Shown here: positions 32,801-44,800 of the stretch, in pieces | How the letters are laid out: each line of letters begins with the position of its first letter | Numbering within the stretch: position 1 is the first letter of the stretch | NCBI GenBank assembly: GCA_905221605.1 | Contig: CAJNDS010000591.1 | Location: 618,201-682,200 of the forward strand | Length of the DNA: 64,000 nt | DNA from: Symbiodinium natans | Taxonomy: Eukaryota > Sar > Dinophyceae > Suessiales > Symbiodiniaceae | Direction of reading: 5' to 3' | The notes under the pieces: generated by a model | What the model saw: only the letters and a program-made list of their open reading frames with translations | What the model was told of the DNA's origin: nothing | Databases searched by the model: none | Translations under genes and position numbers: made by a program

Positions 32801-35800
32801 TAGGGTTTAGGGTTTAGGGTTTAGGGTTTAGGGTTTAGGGTTTAGGGTTTAGGGTTTAGGGTTTAGGGTTTAGGGTTTAGGACCCTAATCCCTAAACCCG
32901 AAACCCGAAACCCTAACAACCATTCCTGAGGCACCCGGCCAAGGAGAGGTTCTTCCATGTGGCATGCCCTAATCCCTCAACCCGATACCCATCAAAACCC
33001 GAAGCCCTTTCTTGGCATCGGAAGCTTCGAGGAAATATCATGAGGGTGTAGGGTTTAGGGTTTCTAGGGTTTAGGGTTTATATGGTTCACGGTTTGGGAC
33101 ACCTCAAAGACTAACCAGCAAAAAGAGACATAGAAAACACTTCCACAGCCAACATTTTCCGCTGCGTCTCAGGACAGCCGCGATCTCGAGGCACTTTCGT
33201 GATCCCTGTGGCGGCCCCCGCGCCGTGTTTCCATACAACACTTCATCCGCATGCTTGTTAACTACAGTTGCTGGTGGAATCTACTGTTATGCTAGCCCCA
33301 AACCCCTAAACCCTAAATCCTAAACCCGAAACCCTAAACCCTAAACCCTAAACCCTAAACCCGGCATATCATTAGGGGCCCGGGGCTTAGAGCTTGGGGC
33401 TTCGGGATCCCTCGAAGAGCTCTCGGGTCGCAACAGGCTCTTGCGTTTGGGATCGTGGATGTACAGTGCAGTTGGACTAGCGCCTTATGCTCGTTGTCTT
33501 TTTCGTTTTTTGTTTTTTTTCTATATATTCCTTTGGGGGGGTGAGGGGTTGGGGGGGGGGGTCTGGGGGATTCCCTTATGCACCTTGTTCTATCATTTGT
33601 CTGCCTATGTATAGTAGAGTTGCCGAGAGAGAGACGTGCACATGGCACTAGGCCTGGCTAATTTTCGCAGGCTCTCACGACGGCGACCAAGGACGCTCGG
33701 CCGGCCACTCTTAAGCCCTACAAGCAGCCCTTAGACCCTGCAGTCTTCGCTTCAAGGAATCTCCTTCGCACTTCAGGTCTTCGTGTTTACTGTTGTCATC
33801 TTTGTAGCCTTAGTCAACCGGGTTATTTCCTTGGTGAGGGCGTTGTTGCAGCCACTTCTTGCGAGCCACAAGAGTGGCAAATCTCGAGAATCAGCATGTC
33901 GACCTGTTACCCGGTCACACCACACCGTTGCCGTGGCAGTTTGGCAGGTGTATGCGTCGCACAGGATGTCAGTAGTTGAGGCTAGGGTAAACCCTAAGCC
34001 CGAAACCCTATACACTAAACCCTGAGCCCTAAACCCTAAACCACTTTGTGTTGGCATGTGTTGTGTAAGTGCAAGCGCCGATTCCGAAGGAGCTGCAGAC
34101 AGCAGTGGCCCTGAAGGCAGACGGTCGGCTTTTGCTTGGAGGTTCATGGTACTGATGAACCAATTATCGCTGTACTTATATGGGGTTTTAGGGTTTAGGG
34201 TTTGAGGTTTATAATTTATAACTGTACTTACAACCATATTAAAGGCCTGGCCCATGGAAGCTGAAAGGGATGTTCATGGGACAGTCTACCCTAAACCCCT
34301 AAACCCCTAAACCCCTAAACCCTTAAGTCTACCGATAGCACTTACCCTAGACCCTAAACTCGAAACCCTTCGCTTGTGGGTGGGCTTAGGTGCGGAGATC
34401 TGCCCAGCGCCCCCCCCCCCCCCCCCCCCTGGAGGTTCATGGTACTTATCAACCAATTCTAGCTGTACTAACTTCTGGGAGGATGAAAGAACCCCCCCAC
34501 CCACCAGGGGTGTCGAGTGGATGTCTGACCTCAACTCTTCAACCCTTGAAGCCCTAAAACCCAAGGTCTCCCGGCCCTCAACTACCCTAAACCCTAGGCC
34601 CTAAACCCCAAAACCCGCAGTGCTCTCAACACCAGCTTCCCAATGTCGGAGGTCGGCCCACAGTCCATCCAGGACTTGGCTTTCGCCAGTGGGGTTTATG
34701 GTTTAGGGTTTAGGGTTTCGGGCTTTCTGTCGGGTTGAGGATTTAGGGTTTAGAGAGGTTCGGGCTCCTTGCACATGAAGGCCCCAAGCCCTATTCCTGA
34801 ACCCTGTTAAGTTCCCAAGAGCCTGAACGCCCTTAAGGGCAAGTCTACACAACATCCCCTAGAAACCCTATTTAATCGACCACCTGAACTACTAACCGTA
34901 CTTGCTAAGTCAAAAGGGCTTCCAAGTAGTGCATTGGGGTTGCCCAAAACCTGCAACCCTAGACTTCTGGAACCCCACAAGGGTTTAGGGTTTAGGGTCC
35001 CTAACCCTAAACCCTAAACCCTAAACCCTAAACCCTAAACCCTAAACTTTGAACCTGTTTAGGGTTTAGGGCCTTCCAGAAGCTAGATGGCCAGCCTTGC
35101 ACCAGGAGCTCCGGGGCGCGCTCCGCGACCTTCAACTGAAGCGCGACCCCCGGGTTTCTCCTGGCATTTTTTGGGTGGCTTCACGGGCGAACCTGCGTGA
35201 GATAGGTTTTAGGGTTTGGGGTTTAGGGCTAGGGTTTAGGGTTTAGGGTTAAGGGTTTAGCGTTTAGGGTTTAGGGCTAGGGTTTCGGGTTTGGGGGTTG
35301 GGTTTGGGGTTTAGGGTTTAGGGTGTGGGGCCAGGAGGTTCGGGAGCCAGCCACCAAGCCGAGGGTTCAGGGCTTTAGGGTTTAGGGTTTAGGAGGGTTC
35401 AGGAGGGTTTAGGAGGGTTTAGGAGGGTTTAGGAGGGTTTAGGGTTTAGGGTTTAGGGTTTAGGGTTTAGGGTTTAGGGTTTAGGGTTGGACTTATCTAA
35501 AGAAGACCGTTCTGGGTCCCTGTTACCATGATTACCGACGACGGACGAGTTCTTTGCAGTTAAAGGGCAAAGTTGATGGAGCCTTTAGAAGGTCAATCTG
35601 CAAAACGCCAGATTCCTACTACGCCCAAAGAGCCCAATGCCCATTAATTAAGGAATATACCTTAAATCATATTAAGGATCCCTATATACATTAAGGTAAT
35701 ATTCCTTAATGAAGGGGTATTTGGCTCTTTGGGTAATTGTGGGGCCTCGTATATGAGGCCCTCCCCTGCGCCCGACACTGAACCAGAACAAAGATCGAGA

Positions 35801-38800
35801 AAACTAGGACCTAGCGCAGGCCCTGATTCCCTTTGCTTAGGGCTTAGGTTCCCGTCTAATCGTCTTACACCAAAAAGAGTACCCTTCCATTTATTCCTTG
35901 GTCCAGTATCCCTAAACGCTAAACTCTAAACCCTTTAAACCCTAGAAACCCTAAATACCCTAAACCCTAAACCCAAACCCTAAACTGGAGTAGGGTCGGA
36001 GCTCAGAGTTGTCCCGCAATGCTGGCCTAGGCTCGATCTGAAGGTGGATTCGCATGGGGCCCAAGTCAGGGCATTAGGGTTTCGGGTTTAGGGTTTAGGG
36101 TTTAGGGCTTACGCAGTGGATTCACTCGTCACTCGGCGTACTGGGAAGCCCTTGTGACTTAGTAAGCGGGGTGCGTCAGGTGGGTTAGGGGGGGGGGAGA
36201 CTGGGTTTCTATAGGGGAGACTCAGTCGACTTGCCAAGTCAAAGCAGCTTCAAAGTTCTCAGGGAAACCCTAAACCCTACACTTCGAGATTATTCTGAAT
36301 TATGACCATTGAGTTCAACCTCCATGCATGGCCGTAGAGAATCTCTAAACCCTAAACCCAAACTCTAAACGAAGCCCTAAAGCCAGAGGTCAGCTAGGCG
36401 GTTGGCAAAACAGAACAACAAACCCTAAACCCTAAACCCTAAACCCTAAACCCTAAACCCTAAACCCTAAACCCTAAACCTTGCCGAGGAGAATCCCTAA
36501 ACCCGACGCCCCAAACCCAGAACGCTCAGATGGCCTTCCCGGGCTCGCCCTATTGGCCAAGATCCCCAACCTCACTCACAACCTTTTGGGGGTGTCAGTT
36601 TAGGGTTTAGGGTTTAGGGTTTAGGGTTTAGGGTTTAGGGTTTAGGGTTTAGGGTTTAGGGTTTAGGGTTTAGGGTTTAGGGTTTAGGGTTTAGCGTTGT
36701 TCATTCTTGTTTGACAATGAAGGAATCCTGAACCTAGGAACCCTACACCACCCCAGGCTCCAAGACCCTCGCAATCAAGGAGGTCATACTCGGGCCCCCT
36801 GAGGATGTACCCCTTCAGAGGCCCTAAACCCTAAACCCCAAACCCTAAACCCTAAACCCTAAACCCTAAACCGTCCCCTTGATATACTCCTAATCTGGCC
36901 CTTACATTGCCTTGCAGGAAGGATCCAAAGAAAGGGTCCCCGAAGCCCAAAGTCCAAAGCTAGGGGCCCGAGGTGGATCGTCCCGTGAGCCCTAAACCCT
37001 AAACCCTAAACCCTAAACCCTAAACCCTAAACCCTAAACCCTAAACCCTAAACCCTAAACCCTAAACCCTAAACCCCTCCCTCCAAGCTCGGCAAATTCC
37101 AGGCCGGCCCTGGACGATCTCCGGTCAGCGTGGGGGCTCCCATCGATTCCCCGCTCCCCTTTCCCCCCCCACCCCCCCACTCCAACACCGAGTCGAAGGG
37201 GCTGAAGGGTTTAGGGTTTAGGGATCCCTACCTCGATTAGGGTTTAGGTTTCTAGGCCGGCCCTCAGTCCTGGCATGAAGCAGCTTCCAGGCTCAAAAAA
37301 GGCTTCTAGGGCTCAGGGTTTGGAGTTGAGGGTTTAGGGTGTGGGGTTTAGGGTTTAGGGCTGTAATTGTGCATAGACATAGGGTTTAGAGGGCACGAAC
37401 CACATGAGACGAGTCACACACATCCACGGTGTCCTCCTTGTGTCTTTTGAAGAGGAGTTTGGATCCTTGGAGCCACTTCGAGCTTCATGGGCAGTTAGAA
37501 GCTCACTTCGCCATAGAGTAAGCCCAAAAGGACTCATGTTTGGTGTACCCAACAAGGGACACAATTCTGAGAACTGACCAGAAATAAGTAGGAGGCCCGT
37601 TCTGACCGCCGGCTTTGCGGGTTTTGGGGGGAGGACCAAAGCCGTACTTGAGCAACCCCTCCCCTCCCCCCCCCCTCCCCCCCCCCACCTCTAACCCTAA
37701 ACCCTAAACCCTAAACCCTAAACCCCCCAACAAAAAGGAAACTGTAGGACTCCAGCCCTGAACTGAAACCGCATGAGGGCATTAGGCACCTTATGCCCCC
37801 GTGTAGTATCCTTTCAGGGATGCCTCGTTCCCTACCAGAAGAACCAGGAAGATGTACATGCCTGCTTGTGCATGTGTGTAGAGAGATGTACACAGATTTG
37901 TCTCGGTACTGGGTGTGAAAAATGGATACCCTCAAGCCATGAAGCTAAGAACAAAGTACACACACCAAACACTAAACCTCAAACCCTAAACCCTAAACCC
38001 TAAACCCTGAACCCTAAACCCTAAACCCTAAACCCTAAACCCTAAACCCTAAACCCTAAACCCAGCCGAGGCTTCACAAGGCCTTGTCCCAGGTGGCAGA
38101 GAAAGCCGAGTCCCAGGAGCGAACCACAGGGGCTCTACTGACTTCCTTGGTTGGGGGTCATGCGAATGTAGGGTTTAGGGTTTAGGGTTTAGGGTTTAGG
38201 GTTTAGGGTTTAGGGCTAGAAGGGTTTAGGGTTTAGGGCTAGAAGGGTTTGGGGCGTAGGCCTTGGGGCCAGAAGAGTGCTTAGAGTGGCTCCAGGGCTG
38301 ATCCCCGAAATCTTCATAGCGCATCCGAACTCCTCCACCTGAAGCTTGCTTCCCTAAACCCTAAACCCTAAACCCTAAACCCTAAACCCTAAACCCTAAA
38401 CCCTTTTGCGAGGACTTGCGCGAAACTGTCTCGACGATCCAGAGCTTGAGGCCCCAAACCCTAAACCCTAAACCCTAAACCCTAAACCCTAAACCCTAAA
38501 CCCTAAACCCTAAATAGCCTTATTCTTGGGCTGGAACCGTGGGCCCTTAGTATGGCTCCCTTACCCCTTGTTCAAGGGATGAGAAGCTATGGGCCCTTCG
38601 TAGGTAGAGTTGTATATTCGGGTTGTATAACGACCCAAATTGCGGGCCCATACTTGGAATCCAGATTTTGGGTGCCCACCCACATCACGGATGCATCTAG
38701 GGCTTACCCGGTCATCCCCCATCGTTCAACCTTCTAAGGCTTTAAGGGGGGCCCCTGTAAAGGGATTCTGCCGGGTTAGGATAGCACATCCGTGTCTGTT

Positions 38801-41800
38801 GCTTCGATTCCCCCTTGTTTATTGAATGTTTTTCCGGGAGGGTTCTCAATCAGATCTGATTTCACAGATGCTCTTTTTGTTGATCTAGGTTCTCATTTCT
38901 ACGGTCCAGGGTCAAAGGGCACCAGGGGCCCCACTGTCGATTGGCCGATAGGCTTGGGAGCTTCGGAGGGGTCAGAACGTAGGCTCAAAAATCTCTGAGC
39001 ACGCGCTAGACCCTAAACCCTAGACCCCAAACGGTGGTACGCTGGAGCTGTTTCAGGCCTTCCTCTGCGTTAGAGCAATTCAGAGCATGCTCGTTCCCTG
39101 TTTGACTCATCTCGTTTGAGTTTCGTAGGGTTGTAGAATTTGGGATTGGCGGTAGAGGCCAGCGTCTTCTCCGCAATTCTTAGGCGCCCTCACCACAAGC
39201 CTTAAATTCTGGTAGAATCCTTGGGTTTAGGGTTTAGGGTTTAGGGTTTAGGGTTTAGGGTTTAGGGTCCAGCTGGATTGGTGCAACTCTTTTCGACAAT
39301 ACCCAGTATACTGGGCATTGTCGAAAAGAGTTGCACCGGTCCAGAACCGTTCGTTCTCTCCCCTGGGTTCGGATCTTGTATTTTACCCGAGCAATACCGG
39401 TAAAGGCCATGGTTTTCGCTTTCTCTTGTGTTATAGGGTCCTGAAGGGGAGGGGGGTTCATGGCGGGTAGGTACCTAGGGAAGCTTAGGGAGCCTAACCT
39501 TGTCTTACAGAACCCCCCTTGAACCCCCTCTCCTAAGAACCCTAAACCGTAAACCCTGAACCCCCTGAACCCCCCTCCCTCAAGGACCCTATAATACTAA
39601 ACCCTAAACCCTAAACCCTAAACCCTCAACCCTCAACCCTAAACCCTAAACCCTAAACCCTAAACCGGGGGACTGAAGGTCGGGAACAGTAGTTCTCCTG
39701 TCGCGCAGGGCGAACATAGATAGCAAAGCTGCCCGGTGCCTAGCAAGGGGTCAGGCATGATCAGGCCATCTTGCAATCTCCTCGGATTTGGGGCTTGAGG
39801 ATTTGGAATCTCTGAAGTCTTGGGGTTTGGGGCTTTAGGATCCTCAGCAGTCCTGGGTTAAAAAGGGTTGTTTTTTGTTCGGACCTGTGGGCCAAGCCTC
39901 CAAGAAAGTTCTGCAAGGGAATCTGCATCATGGCGTCCAGTTGAAGCCCCACAGGCCGGCCCTGAATGTGGGCATTTCCCAAAATAGGCTACGCCGAAAA
40001 ACCCCAAAGCACGATAATTTTGACTAGAACCCCCACAAGGGAAGTAAACCCTAAATAAACCCAAGCCCTGAACCGCATGTTTTCGGAACCTCCCCCCCCC
40101 CCCCCCCCCCCCCCCCTAAACCCTAAACCCTAAACCCCGAACCCCAAACCCCAAACCCAAACCCCAAGCCCCAAACCCCCCCAAACCCAAACCCCAAACC
40201 CAAACCCTAAACCCAAACCCTAAACCCTAAGGCCTAACTCCCCCCCCCCCCCCCAGTCAAAGCTCCAAATAACCTCCTGGCGAAGGACTTTGTTCTGCTA
40301 AGTCCGCATCTGAGCTGACGTTGATTGCCGCATGCTTTTATGGGCCCTAAGCTCCTGGACCCTAAACTCCAAACTCCTAAACCCTGAGCCCGAAGCCCTA
40401 AACCCTAAACCCTAAACACCCTTGGGGACGTAAATGAGCTTTAACAGGGTTGAGGGCCCATATCCCCAGGATTTTGGTAGTCTAGGGTAGCTTCTCCGTT
40501 TGGGTGTACCCTGAATGTAGAAATAGGGTTTAGGGTTTAGGGTTTAGGGTTTAGGGCTCCATATTACAGCAGAGTCTCCCAGAAAGGGACCTTTGCCGAC
40601 GGAGCTGTTAAGGAGAGAGCCGAGCACGCTGACCCAACTGTCAAGCCAAGACCCTATAAACCTCCCTGGGTTTTGGAGTACTATACTTTAATACCTTTTT
40701 TTGGTTCTGGGTTCCTATAATCGCTACTTATCCCGAAAAAGTATATACTTTTCTTCCAGGTTCTACTCCCAAGTAGGGCCATCCCTTGAGACCTCCGACA
40801 AAACAACCAACGAACCGCAGGCTGCCTGAGTGGATGCTGGGGGATTGAGTCCCCGCCCGTCTCCACAGGTCACGTTTAGGGTTTAGTTAGGGTTTAGGGT
40901 TTAGGGTTTAGGGTTAAAGGTTTAGGGTTTAGGGTTTAGGGTTTAGGGTTTAGGGTGCAGCCGAGCCCGTCGAGCTGAAGATTTAGTGTATACCTTTCCG
41001 TACGGTTAAGAGGAATCCAGGGCCCAGAGTAGGCCCTCATTCCCCCTTTTTGTTGGGGCTTATAGGTTCCCGGTTGGGATTTTTGACCCCAAACCCTAAA
41101 CCCCAAAACCCTAAAACCATAAAAACCCGAAAACCCTAAAACCCTAAAACCCCAAAACCTAAACCCAAAAACCCAAAAACCCGAAAACCCTAAAACCCGA
41201 AAACCCGAAAACCCGAAAACCCTAAAACCCGAAAACCCGAAAACCCGAAAACCCTAAAACCCTAAACCCTAAACCCTAAACCCTAAACAAAAAAAACAAG
41301 TCCAGGCGAGCTCCGGGTCCGCATCCAGGCCCTGGAGTCCTCGGTGGTGCAGAAGACAGAAGCCAAGGTGAGAGTTTTGGGGTTTAGGACAGTTTAGGGT
41401 TAGGGCTTAGGGTTTAGGGTTTAGGGTTTAGGGTTTAGGGTTTAGGGTTTAGGGTTTAGGGTTTAGGGTTTAGGGTTTAGGGTTTAGGTTTAGGGTTTAG
41501 GGTTTAGGGTTTAGGGTTTAGGGTTTAGGGTTTAGGGTTTAGGGTTTAGGGTTTAGTCACAGTCCAGCCGCCCAGCCTGGGTTCAATTAAAAGGGTTATA
41601 GGGCTTTAGAGTTTTAGGGTTTTAGGGTTCCAGGGTTTTGGGTTGTAGAATTTTCGGGCTTTACTGTTTTAGGTTTTAGGGTTTAGGATAACCCTCTTCA
41701 AAACCTTCCCCGCGCTATTACTCGATGCTCCCTGTTTCGCATTCAATGTGCGATACTGCGGGTATTGAGTATTGCAGGGGGGGAGGGAGTGAGGGCTTAG

Positions 41801-44800
41801 TATCATCCGGAGAGGTGTTAGGTTATGGGGTGTATGTATAGAGCTTTGCTGCATACGGTTCCTGGGTTCAAAGTTGAGGGAGTCTAGCTCAGTCCACTTG
41901 CAAAAGGGCGGCCATGAGTTGAGGTCGATTCTGCTTAGCCTCGTCAGGCTTTCCGTGGACACTCAGGGCCCAGAGCCCCCCCCCAAACCCGGAACGCGAA
42001 ATGCAGCAGCCTTGCGCTAACACCCTCAACCCTCAACCCTAAACCCTCAACCCTCAACCCTAAACCCTAAACCCTAGGGGATTTCGGAGCTTAGAAAGCG
42101 GGCTTAGGAGTTGAGGCTGTGCCCCAACCCTAGGGCTTTTGGAGCCAGCATCCGGGGTCGCGCCGGTAGATGAAGGGAGCCCAGGATGAGCGCCACCTCA
42201 CTTCGTGATTTCATCTGAGACCCTGAACCCTAAACCCTAAACCCTAAACCCTAAACCCTAAACCCTAAACCCTAAACCATGCTTGCTGTCTGGGGCTCGT
42301 AGGCCTGAAAGCCCCACACATGGAGGAATGCTGCTTCCCGTCGCCACTACTCTTGGGCAGCTTCACCTACATCCTCAAACTTCTCAGCGGCTATTGGGCT
42401 CCACACCCTGAAATTTGGTGCTGTAGGCTCTGCTCTTATGGCTACCTTAAAGTTTCAGGTAGACCAGAACATCTAGTCCCTCTTAGTTGAAGTGTAGGCC
42501 CAATTCTTGCCACCGCTCTTTGCAGGATCTCCCGGATGTCGCTTCAATCAAGGACAGCCTGGCCTCAAAGGCACCGTCCTCCCTCTCTCTCTATCGAGGA
42601 AACTCGGGGAGTTCTCTCCTTCAACCCTAAGCTGCACACTTGGTAGCCCAGTGGTGCCCATTTCCCCTTTTTTGGTTCAAGGTTCCCTAGAAAAAATAGC
42701 CAAGACAAGAAAAGCCCATTGACCCTTTTTTTGGTTCAAGTTCCTTAAAAGAGTAAGTAACCAAAACAAGAAAGGGTGCCCTTATCAACATAAAGTTGCT
42801 GGGCCACCAAGTACACTTCGACATGGCGAGGCCTCTAAGTTATGTACCCCTCTGCAGGTCCTCAATCATTCAATCCCTAAACCCTAAACCCTAAACCCTT
42901 CTTCTAAGGACCCAGCCAGGGACCCTGTTTCGTAGAACAGCCTGAAGCTTGGGATGTTCCCCGTCTACTAATACAGTCCGTAACAGGGATTCTAATGGGG
43001 GGGGGGGGGTATTGTAATCCAGATTCAGGACTGTCAGTATAGGGGGGGAGGGGGACCTGAACCCTAAACCCTAAACCCTAAACCCTAAACCCTAACATCC
43101 CAAAACGATGCCCTTGATCCGCCTTGATCCTTTTCAGCCTTTCATCCTGTGGAGTGCCTGGGCTTCAGAACCCATCTGAGTGAGTGCTGGCGGCCCCAGT
43201 CCCCTACTAGGGTCTAGGGTCTAGGGTCTAGGGTTTAGGGTTTAGGGTTTAGGGTTTAGGGTTTAGGGTTTAGGGTTTATACTCCCTGAACCCTAAACCC
43301 TGAGGCCCTAAGCCGAACATGTCTGCGGAAAGCCTCGCTCTGCTGGGATTCTGGGGACGAAATGAACTCAAGTTGGCATCGTACACGCAAATACAATGGT
43401 GATCCCTGTCAACGTCGTCTTCCAAACAACATGTCGTCTTAACCTGAACCCGAAACCCTAAATAAACCCCGAACCCTAAACCCGAAATCCTGAACTCTAA
43501 GCCCTAAACTCTATACACCCTAAACCCCGTAAACCCTAAACCCCGAACCCCAAACCCCAAACCCTAAACCCCAAACCCTAAACCCCAAACCCGAAACCCG
43601 AAAACCCTAAACCCCAAACCCTCGGAAGGCGGAGAAGAGGCAGGTGGCCGAGGTCGCTGCCGCCATGGAGCGCCATCAGCAGCAGCCGGGGTCCTTCGTG
43701 GAGGGTTTAGGGTTTAGGGTTTAGGGTTTAGGGTTTAGGGTTTAGGGTTTAGGGTTTAGGGTTTAGGGTTTAGGGTTTAGGGTTTAGGGTCTATCAGTCG
43801 GGGGGCCCTTCTGGGAGGCTTGACCCACTCGTCTTGGGGTTTAGGGTTTAGGGTTTCGGGTTTGGGGTTTAGGGTTGAGGGTTCAGGGTTTTAGGGTTTA
43901 GGACCCGTAGTAGGCCCTGATTTCCTTTCTTTGGGGTTGGGGCTCCCTTGCAATCCCCTGAAAACCGACAGGGGTACCCTTTTTGTTGCTAGGTTACTCC
44001 TGGGTCTAGTCTTGGAGGGTTTGACCCGCTCGTCTTGGGGTTTGGGCTTTGGGGTTTAGGCTTCAGGGTTTAGGGTCTAGGGTTTAGGGTTCAGGGTTTG
44101 GGCTTTAGGGTTTATGCAGGGTTCCTTGATGCCCATGAGCCCGTCCGCACATGTCCTGAGGCTTCACTTCAGTCTGGAGAACGACCGCGCCACTCTTCGC
44201 CGCGAGTGGGAGGCGCTGTCTTGCCACCTAAGCCTCAAACCCCTAAACCCTACTTGGAGGTTTAGGGTTTAGGGTTTAGGGTTTAGGGTTCAGGGTTATG
44301 GGGTATGGGTTTTGCTTGGCAGAAGCTTCTCTGGCTTCTTTTTTGTGAGTTTGGTCGTACGCTCGGAGTTTAAGGTGTCAAGGCTTTATTTTCTGGGGGC
44401 CAGACGAACTGATCCGACACCCCAAACCTCAAGTCACCCTTAAGCCCCTGCGTTGCCCAGTGGTACCCTTTTCCTTTTTTGTCTCTGTTGCTTCAAGGTT
44501 CCCTTATAAACTAACCAACCAAAGAAGGGTGCCCTTATTGCAGTATGGTTACTGGGGTACCAAGGCCCTCAGGCCCCAAACCCGAAACCCGAAAGCCCGA
44601 AGCGACCCACCTCCCAGAGCCCCCCCCCCCAACCCGCAATTGTTCCCAGCTTTTGGGGTTTACGTAGAGTTTTTAGGGTTTAGGTGGTTTAGGGTTTAGG
44701 GTTTAGGGTTTTGGGTTTTGGGTTTTGGGTTTTGGGTTTGAGGGTTCTGGGAAACCCTAGATCCGAAGTCCTTACTGAACACTCACCGCCAACCTCCGAA

